Source: Streptomyces sp. HB132
Lineage (GTDB): Bacteria; Actinomycetota; Actinomycetes; Streptomycetales; Streptomycetaceae
NCBI RefSeq assembly: GCF_016909575.1
Contig: NZ_JAFBGA010000006.1
Location: forward strand, 186,001-250,000
Length of the DNA: 64,000 nucleotides
Direction of reading: 5' to 3'
The notes under the pieces are model-generated. The model had not been told where the DNA came from and searched no databases. It saw only the letters and a program-made list of their open reading frames with translations. Shown here piece after piece: positions 43,424-51,825 of the stretch (positions within the stretch are counted from its first letter, which is position 1; each line of letters opens with the position of its first letter). The position numbers were made by a program, and so were the translations under genes.

Positions 43424-43942
43424 TCAGAACAGGGCCGGTGTCTCGCCCTCCGCACCCCGCTCGAAGGAGAGCAGCCGCTGCTTGCGGTCCAGCCCGCCTC
43501 CGTATCCCGTCAGGCTCCCCGAGGCTCCGACGACGCGGTGGCAGGGGACGATGATCCCGACCGGGTTCCTGCCGTTGGCGAGGCCCACCGCCCGGGAGGC
43601 GCCCGGTTTGCCGAGGTGTCCGGCCAGCTCACCGTACGACCGGGTCTCGCCGTACGGAATCCGTGCGAGCTCGGCCCAGACACCACGCTGGAACGGGGTG
43701 CCCTCCAGACGCAGAGGAAGGTCGAACTCCGTCAGCTCGCCGGCGAAGTAGGCGTCCAGCTGACGGATGGGCTCGCCGAACGGCCGTGGGTCCCGCGCTC
43801 CGAAGGTCTCCTCGGGCGGCCGGTGTCGTTGTCCGGTCATGTAGAGACCGGACAGCACGCCGTCGGTCGCGACCAGGGTGAGTGCCCCGTACGGGCTGTC
43901 GACGACCGTGTGGTGTCTGGTCGTCGTGGGTGTGGTGGTCAT
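43424..43942 (-). CDS. ogt: Methylated-DNA-protein cysteine methyltransferase
   Basis: A 172-residue suicide repair protein for O6-alkylguanine. GTPFQRGVWAELARIPYGET begins the DNA-binding helix-turn-helix, NGRNPVGIIVPCHRVVG carries the acceptor Cys in PCHRV, and GLDRKQRLLSFE ends the domain. It lies 17 bases after the Ada/AlkA fusion in one operon and is probably induced by alkylation via that protein. Confidence 0.95.
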   Translation of the reverse strand: MTTTPTTTRHHTVVDSPYGALTLVATDGVLSGLYMTGQRHRPPEETFGARDPRPFGEPIRQLDAYFAGELTEFDLPLRLEGTPFQRGVWAELARIPYGETRSYGELAGHLGKPGASRAVGLANGRNPVGIIVPCHRVVGASGSLTGYGGGLDRKQRLLSFERGAEGETPALF

Positions 43943-43959
43943 GGTTCGTCCCTACGCCC

Positions 43960-45432
43960 TCAGACGGGCAGGTGGTTGATGGGGTGGTCGTCGACGGTCC
44001 ACAGATACTGCACGGCGTACGCCCGCCAGGGGCGCCACTGCGCGGCACGTGCGGTGAGGGCCGCGGGAGTCGACGGGAGGCCGAGCTGTCCGGCCGCCCT
44101 GCGGATCCCCAGGTCGGTGGGGAGGAAGGCGTCCGGGTCTCCGAGGGCGCGCATGGCGATGACCTCGACCGTCCAGGGGCCGAAGCCGGGCAGGGCGGCC
44201 AGTTCCGTGCGCGCCTGCTCCCAGTCGGTGCCCTCCTCCAGACGCAGTGATCCGTCGGCGAGGGCGGCCACGAGCGTCGTGAGGGTGGTGCGACGGCTCC
44301 GCGGCAGGGCGAGCGCCTCGGGATCGAGGCCGGCCAGTGCCTCGGGGGCGGGGAAGAGATGGGTGAGACCGCCCTCGGGGTCGTCGACGGGCGTGCCGTG
44401 GGCGCGCACCAGACGTGCCGCGTGGGTGCGGGCGGCCGCCGTGGAGACCTGCTGGCCGAGTACCGCGCGCACGGCGAACTCGGACGCGTCGACCGTACGC
44501 GGCACCCGGCGTCCAGGAGCGGCGTCGACCAGCGGGGCGAGCAGCGGATCGGCGCGCAACTGGTCGTCCACGGCGACCGGATCGGCGTCCAGGTCGAGGA
44601 GTCTGCGGCAGCGGCTGATGGCCTGGGTGAGGTCGCGGGGGTCGGAGAGGGAGAGCCTGCAGTCGATGTGACCGGTCTGCGGGGTCAGCGCCACGATGCC
44701 GTGCCCGTGCGGGAGCGTGAGCGTGCGGCGGTACGCTCCGTCGCGCCATTCCTCCACGCCGGGGACCGCGGTCGCTGCGAGGTGCCCGAAGAGGTTGCCG
44801 GGGGTGAGCGGCGCGCGGTAGGGCAGTCGCAGGGCGATGACCCCCGGGGTGGCCGGGGCGCGGCGTCCTCGCGCGGCACGGGTGCGCAGTTCACCGGGGG
44901 CGAGCGCGAAGACCTCCCGCACGGTGTCGTTGAACGCGCGGATCGAGGCGAACCCGGCCGCGAACGCGATCTCGGCCATGGGGAGCCCGGTCGTCTCGAT
45001 GAGCACCCGGGCGGTCTGGGCGCGCTGGGACCTGGCCAGCGCCAGCGGTCCCGCACCGAGTTCGGCGAGGAGCTGGCGCTCGACCTGCCGGGCGGAGTAT
45101 CCGAGCCGGGCGGCGAGTCCCGGTACGCCCTCACGGTCGACGACACCGTCCTGGATGAGACGCATGGCCCGGGCGACCGAGTCGGCGCGGGCGTTCCACT
45201 CCGGGGAGCCGGGGCTGGTGTCGGGCCGGCACCGCTTGCAGGCACGGAATCCGGCCTGCTGACACGCGGCGGCGCTGGGGTAGAAGGTCATGTTGCGGGC
45301 CTTGGGCGCCACGACGGGGCAGCTGGGCCGGCAGTAGATCCGGGTGGTGAGGACCGCGGTGAAGAACCAGCCGTCGAAGCGGGCGTCCTTCGACTGTACG
45401 GCCCGCACGCAGCGCTCGGTGTCGGTGTGCAT
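43960..45432 (-). CDS. alkA: Ada-AraC-AlkA fusion: alkylation sensor and DNA glycosylase
   Basis: A 490-residue fusion. Residues 1-80 are the Ada zinc domain: FDGWFFTAVLTTRIYCRPSC with Cys34 and Cys38, then the CKRC pair; Cys38 is the likely methyl acceptor. An AraC-type helix-turn-helix follows (about 90-180: AARLGYSARQVERQL, FAAGFASIRAFNDTV). The C-terminal AlkA glycosylase has LGQQVST, the helix-hairpin-helix LPGFGPWTVE and the catalytic Asp in PTDLG. It can sense methyl phosphotriesters, activate transcription and excise 3-methyladenine. ATG 45432 was chosen as the homology start. Its target ogt is downstream. Confidence 0.94.
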   Translation of the reverse strand: MHTDTERCVRAVQSKDARFDGWFFTAVLTTRIYCRPSCPVVAPKARNMTFYPSAAACQQAGFRACKRCRPDTSPGSPEWNARADSVARAMRLIQDGVVDREGVPGLAARLGYSARQVERQLLAELGAGPLALARSQRAQTARVLIETTGLPMAEIAFAAGFASIRAFNDTVREVFALAPGELRTRAARGRRAPATPGVIALRLPYRAPLTPGNLFGHLAATAVPGVEEWRDGAYRRTLTLPHGHGIVALTPQTGHIDCRLSLSDPRDLTQAISRCRRLLDLDADPVAVDDQLRADPLLAPLVDAAPGRRVPRTVDASEFAVRAVLGQQVSTAAARTHAARLVRAHGTPVDDPEGGLTHLFPAPEALAGLDPEALALPRSRRTTLTTLVAALADGSLRLEEGTDWEQARTELAALPGFGPWTVEVIAMRALGDPDAFLPTDLGIRRAAGQLGLPSTPAALTARAAQWRPWRAYAVQYLWTVDDHPINHLPV

Positions 45433-45604
45433 GGTCCAAGCATCGGGCACGGGGGACCGCACGGCTGGCGGAAATCCGACATCGAGCTCGCGCGGGAATC
45501 CGACACCGGTTCACGTCGACTTTCGGCCTTGCGGCCCGCGCCGGAGGGACTTGCAGCTCCACCCTCCGATTCAGATGTCTGAACTTCAATCACCTACACA
45601 AGTA

Positions 45605-45649
45605 TTGACGCGCTCACGACAGGCATTTACGGTCCGAGAAAGCGCTTTC
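45605..45649 (+). promoter_or_regulatory. Promoter with LacI-type operator before the pectate lyase
   Basis: -35 TTGACG (45605-45610), 17-base spacer, -10 TACGGT (45628-45633), then the perfect 12-bp palindrome GAAAGCGCTTTC (45638-45649) at the expected transcription start. The CG-centred palindrome is typical of LacI/GalR-family repressors. The remaining 220 bases to the start codon show no feature; 45433-45604 is the divergent upstream region. Confidence 0.65.
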
Positions 45650-45873
45650 CCCCCACCCGGCGTGGCGTCGGCCGTGCTGCCCGTTCAGAAACCCGGACCG
45701 GTGGCGGACCCCACCTCACCAGTCGCGACAGGAAGGACCACCTCGTGCACCAGCTCGACCCCACCCGCCCCGGTCGCTTCCGCACCGGCCCGGGTCTTCC
45801 CTCCGGGGAGTTACCCGACGCACCGGTCCGACGCCCGCTGGTCAGTCGAACCAACCCGATCTGGAGACGAACG

Positions 45874-47106
45874 ATGCAGAAGAAGAAGCTCGTCATCGCG
45901 TGTATCGGCCTGGTGACCGGATCGCTCGTCGCGCTGTCCGGCACCATGGCGCAGGCCACCCCCACCTCCGGCCACGCCCCTGCCGGCGCCGGCGTGACCG
46001 ACGCCCGTCCGGCCCTGGCCGCCGACGCCCTGTACGTGGCTCCGGGTGGCAGCGACGACGCGGCGGGTACGGAGTCCGACCCGACGACGCTCTCCTCGGC
46101 GATCTCCCGCGTCACGTCCGGCGGAACCGTCTACCTGCGCGGCGGGACGTACGCGTACTCCGAGACGGTCACCATTGCGCCGGGCAACGACGGCACCTCC
46201 GGCGCCCGCACGACACTCGCCGCCTATCCGGGCGAGACCCCGGTCCTGAACTTCGCCGCCATGAGCGAGGACCCGGCGAACCGCGGCCTGGCGGTGAACG
46301 GCGCGTACTGGCACGTCGACGGCGTCATCGTCGAGCACGCCGGTGACAACGGCATCTTCGTCGGCGGCAGCGACAACGTCATCGAACACGTCGTGACGCG
46401 CTTCAACCACGACTCCGGCCTGCAGATCTCGCGGATCGCCTCCGACACCCCCGACGACGAGTGGCCGGCGAACAACCTCGTCCTGAGCTCGGAATCGCAC
46501 GACAACGCCGACTCGGACGGTGAGGACGCCGACGGCTTCGCCTCGAAGCTCACCTCGGGCCCGGGGAACGTCTTCCGGTACACCGTGTCCCACAACAACA
46601 TCGACGACGGCTGGGACCTCTACACCAAGTCGGAGACAGGCCCCATCGGACCGGTGACGATCGAGGACTCCCTCTCCTACGACAACGGCACCCTCTCCGA
46701 CGGGACCGTGAACTCCGACGGCGACCGCAACGGCTACAAGCTCGGCGGCGACGGCATCGAGGTCGACCACGTCGTCCGGCGCAACATCGCCTACAACAAC
46801 GGCCATCACGGGTTCACCTACAACAGCAACCCCGGCTCGATGGCGGTGTCGGACAACGTCAGCATCGACAACACCGAGCGCAACTTCAGTTTCGACAAGG
46901 GCACTTCGGTGTTCCGCGACAACGTCTCCTGCCGCAGTGACGACGGTTCAAACGACAAGACCGTGGGTGACGCCGACAGCTCCAACCAGTTCTGGACCGG
47001 CACGAACGGCCCGGCGTGCGCCGCGTACTCCGGCGCGATGGACTGGTCCTTCGCCGAGGACGGCACCCTCGCCGTGACCTTCGGCGGCAGCAAGGTGACG
47101 CCGTAG
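45874..47106 (+). CDS. Secreted pectate lyase, PL9 family
   Basis: A 410-residue exported right-handed beta-helix enzyme. The signal peptide (QKKKLVIACIGLVTGSLVAL, cleavage after AQA) precedes LYVAPGGSDDAAGTESDP, a PelL/Pel9A-type opening. RFNHDSGLQISR, DADGFASKLTSGPGN and NNIDDGWDLYTK give the Asp cluster for calcium and the Lys that acts as base in Pel9A. It cleaves polygalacturonate. GGAG is 7 bases before ATG 45874; the longer frame from 45745 is not needed. Confidence 0.9.
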   Translation: MQKKKLVIACIGLVTGSLVALSGTMAQATPTSGHAPAGAGVTDARPALAADALYVAPGGSDDAAGTESDPTTLSSAISRVTSGGTVYLRGGTYAYSETVTIAPGNDGTSGARTTLAAYPGETPVLNFAAMSEDPANRGLAVNGAYWHVDGVIVEHAGDNGIFVGGSDNVIEHVVTRFNHDSGLQISRIASDTPDDEWPANNLVLSSESHDNADSDGEDADGFASKLTSGPGNVFRYTVSHNNIDDGWDLYTKSETGPIGPVTIEDSLSYDNGTLSDGTVNSDGDRNGYKLGGDGIEVDHVVRRNIAYNNGHHGFTYNSNPGSMAVSDNVSIDNTERNFSFDKGTSVFRDNVSCRSDDGSNDKTVGDADSSNQFWTGTNGPACAAYSGAMDWSFAEDGTLAVTFGGSKVTP

Positions 47107-47135
47107 CGGAGGTGTGACCGGGATACGCGTCAAAG

Positions 47136-47176
47136 GGGCGACGGGATGATCTTGAAATCTTGAGCGCCCGTCGCCC
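47136..47176. terminator. 10-bp hairpin after the pectate lyase
   Basis: GGGCGACGGG (47136-47145) pairs with CCCGTCGCCC (47167-47176), 30 bases after the stop. 47177-47393 beyond it has no recognisable gene. Confidence 0.65.
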
Positions 47177-47393
47177 GTCACCGATTCGGCTCAGTGTCGT
47201 CGGTGGTGCTGTCGAGCGTCCTCCGGGGGCCGCGGAAGAACGCCACCCGCAGCCTTCCGTGAGGTCGGCCGCGTGATCCGCACCGTCCAGCTCCTGCGCC
47301 ACCTCTCGGACGCGCGGCTGGGCCGGTGGGTCGACTGCGGCGTCTGCGGGGTGAGGCCCGCTGCTGACGGGAATACAGAATCTCTCGCAGAGT

Positions 47394-48002
47394 TCATCGT
47401 CGGCTCCCGGCCTGAGACGACCGATGAGGGTCGGTGCGTACGTGCGCACGCATCCCTTGCGGGCCGAACAGGATGAGGAGCTCAACCACGCCGCCGTCGG
47501 CGCTGCCCAGCCAGTGGGGCAAGGACGTGTCGAACTCGGCTGCCTCACCTGGCGGCAGTATCAGGTCTCGCTCGCCGGTCACGAGGCGCAGGCGTCCGTT
47601 GAGCACGTAGAGCCACTCGAAGCCTTCGTGGGTCTGCGGGATCGGTTCGAGTGGTTCCGGCCGGGCGGGGATGATCATCTTGAACGCGTGCACACCACCC
47701 GGTCGCCGGGACAGGGGCACGAAGGTCATGCCGAACCGCCTGATCGGCATGAGGTGGATCCGGGGGTCGCCGGTGCGCGGGGCACCGACGAGGTCGTCCA
47801 GCGGAACGTCGTAGATACGGGCCAGCGGCAGAAGCAGTTCCAGGCTCGGCCGGCGCTGCCCGTTCTCCAGCCGGGACAGGGTGCTCTCCGACACGCCGGT
47901 CGTCGCCGCGAGGTCGGCGAGGGTGATGCCGCGGTCACGACGCAGCGCACGCAGCCGCGACCCCACCGCGTCGAGCACGTCGTCGTCCGTCTTGGGATCC
48001 AT
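47394..48002 (-). CDS. XRE-family regulator with C-terminal cupin
   Basis: A 202-residue regulator: an XRE helix-turn-helix (about 10-65: LRALRRDRGITLADLAATTG, SESTLSRLENGQRRPSLELL) followed by a RmlC-type cupin (about 110-190: HEGFEWLYVLNGRLRLVTGE, LPPGEAAEFDTSLPHWLG) that senses a small molecule. It is divergent from a methyltransferase, with a dyad (48012-48028) just upstream of its own start. It probably represses itself and the neighbour. ATG 48002; GTG 48011 possible. Confidence 0.88.
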   Translation of the reverse strand: MDPKTDDDVLDAVGSRLRALRRDRGITLADLAATTGVSESTLSRLENGQRRPSLELLLPLARIYDVPLDDLVGAPRTGDPRIHLMPIRRFGMTFVPLSRRPGGVHAFKMIIPARPEPLEPIPQTHEGFEWLYVLNGRLRLVTGERDLILPPGEAAEFDTSLPHWLGSADGGVVELLILFGPQGMRAHVRTDPHRSSQAGSRR

Positions 48003-48011
48003 GAGGCCCAC

Positions 48012-48028
48012 CTTGCCATTACCGCAAG
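48012..48028. promoter_or_regulatory. Dyad CTTGC-N7-GCAAG, candidate operator
   Basis: CTTGC (48012-48016) and GCAAG (48024-48028) are exact inverted halves lying 10 bp from the XRE-cupin start and 64 bp from the methyltransferase start. Size and position fit an autoregulatory XRE operator. Confidence 0.5.
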
Positions 48029-48091
48029 ATTCCGTGCCACGCCGTGGTGTGCCTGCCAAGACTGAGCACCTACCGACGCAAGGAGATCTTG

Positions 48092-48718
48092 ATGAGCACC
48101 ACCGATGCGGTCGCCTTCTGGGACGGCGTCTACGCGGCCCGGCCGGCAGCCGGCAACCCGCGGCCGAATGCCCGCCTCACCGAGACGGTGACGGGCCTGC
48201 CGCCCGGTGACGCGTTGGACCTCGGATGCGGCGACGGCGGCGACGCGCTGTGGCTCGCCGGCCAGGGGTGGCAGGTCACCGCCGCCGACATCTCGGCCGT
48301 GGCGGTCGAGCGGCTCGCCGACCTCGCCCGCTCACACGGCCTGGGCGACCGCGTCACCGCCGTGCAGCACAACGTGGACGCGTCGTTCCCGCCCGGCGGA
48401 TTCGACCTGATCTGCGCCCACTACCTGCACACCCCCCATGATCTGGACCGGGCGACCGTCCTGCGCTCGGCGGCGCACGCACTGCGCCCGGGCGGGCGAC
48501 TGCTGGTCGTCGACCACGGCTCGGCCGCGCCGTGGTCGTGGAACCAAGATCCCGACGTCCACTACCCGAGCCCGCGGGAAGTCGCCGCCGGTATCGGCCT
48601 GCCCCCGGAGACATGGGCGGTCGAGCGGGCCGACACCCCCCGCAGGATCGCGTCCGGACCAGGCGGGCACACCGCCGAGGTCACCGACCACGTCCTCCTC
48701 ATCCGCCGCACCGCCTGA
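48092..48718 (+). CDS. SAM-dependent methyltransferase, class I
   Basis: A 208-residue methyltransferase. WDGVYAARP at the start and LDLGCGDGGDALWLAGQGW (motif I), VTAADIS, FDLICAHYLH and LRPGGRLLVVDH are the class I blocks. It resembles TehB/thiopurine-type small-molecule methyltransferases. AAGGAG is 6 bases before ATG 48092. The gene is divergent from the XRE-cupin regulator and 38 bp before a DinB protein. Substrate unknown. Confidence 0.88.
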   Translation: MSTTDAVAFWDGVYAARPAAGNPRPNARLTETVTGLPPGDALDLGCGDGGDALWLAGQGWQVTAADISAVAVERLADLARSHGLGDRVTAVQHNVDASFPPGGFDLICAHYLHTPHDLDRATVLRSAAHALRPGGRLLVVDHGSAAPWSWNQDPDVHYPSPREVAAGIGLPPETWAVERADTPRRIASGPGGHTAEVTDHVLLIRRTA

Positions 48719-48756
48719 CACGGCGGCCGGCCCCCGCTGAAGGAAGGCGACCACTG

Positions 48757-49269
48757 TTGCCCAGCACCACACGCCGCACCACACGCCGCAATGGCCGTGG
48801 CGACACCCCGCCGCCCCGGACCGGAAGCAGTGAGATCGAGGTCTTGCGTGGCTTTCTCGACTACCTCCGGACCTCGATCGCCACGAAGGTCGACGGCGCA
48901 CCCGAGCCGCAGGTGCGAACAGCCGCGGTGACGTCGGGCACGAACCTGCTCGGCCTGCTCAACCACCTGACGTACGTCGAGCGGTCGATGTTCCTCGGGG
49001 ACGACGTCACCGACTGGCAGGCGACGTTCCGCGCCGTGCGGACGGACAGCGTGGCCGATGTCGTCGCCCGCTACCGAGACGCGGTCAAGCGCGCGAACGA
49101 CGTTCTCGACGGGTGCGCCGATCTCGGGGCACCGGTCCCCCGACCGCGACCGGACCGCCCCGCTCCCAGCGTCCGCTGGGCACTCGCCCACATGATCGAG
49201 GAGACCGGCCGGCACGCGGGCCACGCGGACATCCTCCGCGAACTCATCGACGGCACGACCGGCCGCTGA
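48757..49269 (+). CDS. DinB-family (DUF664) protein
   Basis: About 170 residues, four-helix DinB fold. LLGLLNHLTYVERSMF has the first metal-binding His, and HMIEETGRHAGHADILRELI the other two; WxxAHxxEExGRHxGHxDIxRE is the DUF664 signature. Some relatives are mycothiol-dependent transferases. The start appears to be TTG 48757, 10 bases after AGGAAGG; no ATG or GTG is available before the conserved region. Likely co-transcribed with the methyltransferase. Confidence 0.78.
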   Translation: MPSTTRRTTRRNGRGDTPPPRTGSSEIEVLRGFLDYLRTSIATKVDGAPEPQVRTAAVTSGTNLLGLLNHLTYVERSMFLGDDVTDWQATFRAVRTDSVADVVARYRDAVKRANDVLDGCADLGAPVPRPRPDRPAPSVRWALAHMIEETGRHAGHADILRELIDGTTGR

Positions 49270-49294
49270 CCCAGCCTCTCCAGGACGGAAACAC

Positions 49295-49460
49295 ATGATC
49301 ACAGGAAAACGGCCGTTGCCACGCCGCTACCTCCGTTCCGCGCACGCGGCGGAACCGTGGTGCTCACCCTCCTGCTCACGATCGCCACCACAGCCTTTTC
49401 CATCCCCGCCCCCACGTCCACGCCGACAGCCGGTGGCGATGTTCCCGCATACGCCGCCCG
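49295..49460 (+). pseudogene. Signal-peptide fragment with frameshift
   Basis: ATG 49295, with AGGACGG upstream, begins MITGKRPLPRRYLRS; near 49340 the frame must shift by one base to continue ARGGTVVLTLLLTIATTAFS, a hydrophobic signal-peptide core with a Pro/Thr-rich continuation. The sequence then breaks off at PII-like coding sequence. It looks like the 5' end of a secreted-protein gene joined to unrelated DNA. Confidence 0.45.
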
Positions 49461-49650
49461 GGCGCCGAGTACCGGGTGAACCCGGTGCCGAAGATCCGTA
49501 TAGAGATGCTCGTCGCGGACGCGGACCGGTCCTCGAAGCAGTGGTCCGCGCGGCCCGCACCGGCAAGATCGGCGACGGCAAGGTGTGGGCGCTGCCCGTG
49601 GAGACCGCCGTGCGCGTCCGCACGGGCGAGCGGGGGCCGGAGGCCGGAGG
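49461..49650 (+). pseudogene. PII (GlnB/GlnK) nitrogen-regulator remnant
   Basis: GAEYRVNPVPKIRIEMLVAD (from 49461) matches the end of the PII T-loop and the following strand. Near 49528 the frame shifts by one base and continues VLEAVVRAARTGKIGDGKVW, ALPVETAVRVRTGERGPEA, the unmistakable PII C-terminal signature. The N-terminal half of PII (residues about 1-45) is absent and the stop codon is lost. It is a truncated, frameshifted relic. No amtB or glnD is nearby. Confidence 0.75.
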
Positions 49651-49704
49651 CCGTCCAGGAGTCTCGTGCCGCCCGGGGGCGCATGATGCGCGAGCCTTGC
49701 GCCG

Positions 49705-50292
49705 CTACGCGGGAGACGGCGATCCGACCGGCCACGCACCACGGCCCAAAAGATCGAGGACGAGTGCGGCGATGTTCCATGCGTCGTCTTCGCCGCGGTG
49801 ATGGCGTCCTTCCAGCGGCAGTCCGGCGATCCGCAGGGCGTGGTCCATGCCCGGCTTCCTGCGCAGCCCGTAGGCCGACGCGAATACAGCCTTGGCGTTG
49901 GTGTGCGTATCCGACGGCCGGCCGAACGGGTAGGCCACCCCGTCGGCCCGGCTCTGCCGGGCGAATTGCCGACGGTCGTACTCGCCCCAGCTCGCCCAGG
50001 AGCGCTCCCCGGCCGCGTATTCCTCGACGAGGATCCGGCATGCCTCGGCGAAGGTGACACCCCGGTCCACCTCGGCCTGCGTCAGTCCGGTCAGTTCGGT
50101 GCAGAAGTCGCTCACCGCCGACCGGGCAGGGCGGACCAGGACACGGTGCCGGGACACACGACGCCGTGCCGACAGGTCCACGACGGTGAGACCGATCTCG
50201 ATGATCTCGTGCACGGATCCGGGCGGCGGCGGGCCGTCCCAGCAGGTGGCTTCGACGTCGATGACGTTCAGCAGGGCCGATTCGTGGCGCAT
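49705..50292 (-). CDS. DEDDh 3'-5' exonuclease, ERI1/KapD-like
   Basis: A 195-residue exonuclease of the DnaQ fold: LNVIDVEATCW (DxE motif I), IIEIGLTVVD, a middle Asp region SWASWGEYDRRQFARQ (motif II) and HHRGEDDAWNIAAL (His and Asp of motif III). It resembles Bacillus KapD, an inhibitor of the sporulation pathway, and eukaryotic ERI1 domains. ATG 50292 is the homology start. Adjacent to the decayed PII region. Substrate (DNA or RNA) uncertain. Confidence 0.85.
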   Translation of the reverse strand: MRHESALLNVIDVEATCWDGPPPPGSVHEIIEIGLTVVDLSARRRVSRHRVLVRPARSAVSDFCTELTGLTQAEVDRGVTFAEACRILVEEYAAGERSWASWGEYDRRQFARQSRADGVAYPFGRPSDTHTNAKAVFASAYGLRRKPGMDHALRIAGLPLEGRHHRGEDDAWNIAALVLDLLGRGAWPVGSPSPA

Positions 50293-50342
50293 GGGCCGAG
50301 GGTAGGGGTGCACGGCCGGTTCCGGCACCCCGATTCCGCGGC

Positions 50343-51488
50343 TCAGGGGCGGGTCCGGCAGAGTTCCCGGCCGACGAGAGCGCTGATGGCCTCTCGCGTG
50401 CCCAAGCCGCCGTCGCTGGTCACGTACACCACGGCGGCCCGGGTGCCGTCTGCCGTGACGCCACTCCAGCTGTGATACCCGAGCAGTTCGCCGGGGTGAC
50501 CGAAGTAGCTGCCGCCACAGGGCAACGGGATCTCGCCCAGGCCGAGTCCGTACCTCACGCCAGGCATGCCCAGACCGGGCGCGGGCACGGTGGCCGTCAT
50601 CTCGTCGAGCTGTGCCGGGGCCAGCAGACGTCCGCCGAGAAGCGCGGTGTAGAACCGGTTCAGGTCGTGCGTCGTGCTGATGAGTGAGCCGGAGCCGATG
50701 GCCATACTGGAGTTCAGGATGGTGACGTCGATGCTGTTGTCGGTGCCGAACGCGGCGTAGCTCCGGGCGTGCGCCCCCGGGATGGACGCGGAGGCACCGG
50801 GTGCGCTGGTGTCCTCGAGTTTCAGCGGGCGGATGATCCGGGCGTTCACCTCCTGCGCCCAGCTCCGGCCCGTGACCTCCTGGACGATCATCGCGGCGAG
50901 TACGTAGTTGGTGTTGGAGTACGACCAGTCCCTGTCGAGGGAGGCTGGAAGAGGGTTCCGCATCGCCAGCCTCACCAAGTCCTGGGGGGTGTAGGTGCGC
51001 CCCCGTTCGGCCCGGTAGCCCGCCGCGCTGTTCAGGGCCGGGATCTCCGGCCGCACGTCGGGGATGCCGCTGGTGTGCTGCAGCAACTGCCGCACGGTGA
51101 TCTGGCCGCTGCCCCGGACCACGTCCGGCAGCCACTGCTCGACGGTGTCGTCCAGGGACATGCGTCCCTCGCCGACGAGCTGCAGCACGACCGCCGCTGT
51201 GAAGGTCTTGGTGGCGCTGCCGATACGGAATCTGCCGTTCTGCGGCATGGGCCTGGCGGTACCCCTCCGTGCCGTCCCGACGCGCGCGCTGTCACGGGTG
51301 TGCGGTGACGTCACCTCGGCGGACGCTCCCACGACTCCGGTGTCGTGGACCGCTTCCACCCGCTGTTGCAGCGTGTCGGCCTGCCGCGGATGCGCCGCCG
51401 TCGTCGGCCCGGTCGACACGGCGAGGAGAACGGAGGCCAGGCCGGTCAGCAGGACTCCGCCTCGCCGGCGCTTTCCGGAAACACGCAT
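50343..51488 (-). CDS. Secreted serine hydrolase, beta-lactamase/DD-peptidase class C fold
   Basis: A 381-residue exported protein. The signal peptide (KRRRG, then VLLTGLASVLLAVST) ends near TAAHP. Motifs are SATK (SxxK, nucleophile Ser), YSNTNY (YxN) and FGHPGE in place of KTG (HxG). HTSGIPD and GRxxxxDDxxxxWLP are typical. It resembles Streptomyces R61 DD-carboxypeptidase and esterase EstB relatives; a peptidoglycan or ester substrate is possible. GGAAGAGG precedes ATG 51488. Confidence 0.88.
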   Translation of the reverse strand: MRVSGKRRRGGVLLTGLASVLLAVSTGPTTAAHPRQADTLQQRVEAVHDTGVVGASAEVTSPHTRDSARVGTARRGTARPMPQNGRFRIGSATKTFTAAVVLQLVGEGRMSLDDTVEQWLPDVVRGSGQITVRQLLQHTSGIPDVRPEIPALNSAAGYRAERGRTYTPQDLVRLAMRNPLPASLDRDWSYSNTNYVLAAMIVQEVTGRSWAQEVNARIIRPLKLEDTSAPGASASIPGAHARSYAAFGTDNSIDVTILNSSMAIGSGSLISTTHDLNRFYTALLGGRLLAPAQLDEMTATVPAPGLGMPGVRYGLGLGEIPLPCGGSYFGHPGELLGYHSWSGVTADGTRAAVVYVTSDGGLGTREAISALVGRELCRTRP

Positions 51489-51672
51489 GATGATCCCTCT
51501 TCCGTCCAGGTTGCTTGCGCACGCGGGGACCGCTGAGGGGGGCCTACGGTCCTTCGCCCCGGCGTCGGCGGTCTGTCACCATCCCACCGGTGAACGGCCG
51601 ATCAGCCCATCCCGCTGTCCCCCCGCTGTGGCGACGCGCTGTCCTCAGGGGGCACCGGGGGGTACCACCCGC

Positions 51673-51725
51673 TGCCCCAGGAAGGGGCACGGTGGCGTTC
51701 CTGCCTGCCGGCCCGACCGGCAGGC
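51673..51725. repeat. Two tandem short hairpins in a divergent region
   Basis: TGCCCC (51673-51678)/GGGGCA (51684-51689) and GCCTGCCGG (51703-51711)/CCGGCAGGC (51717-51725), both with 5-base loops. They lie within the 337-bp region 51489-51825 between the serine hydrolase and the XRE gene; I see no gene there. Confidence 0.55.
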
Positions 51726-51825
51726 CCGTCCGAAGGCGTGGCCTGGTACGCCGTGAAGCGCGTCCCCCGGCACGGCTCCGGCCTTCCCCGAGTGCTCCCG
51801 TCCGGATTCGGATACGGTCCTGACC

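Noticed and set aside
47177..47393. Possible small gene after the pectate lyase terminator
   Set aside because: Both strands have short frames, but no ribosome-binding site, motif or consistent codon bias.
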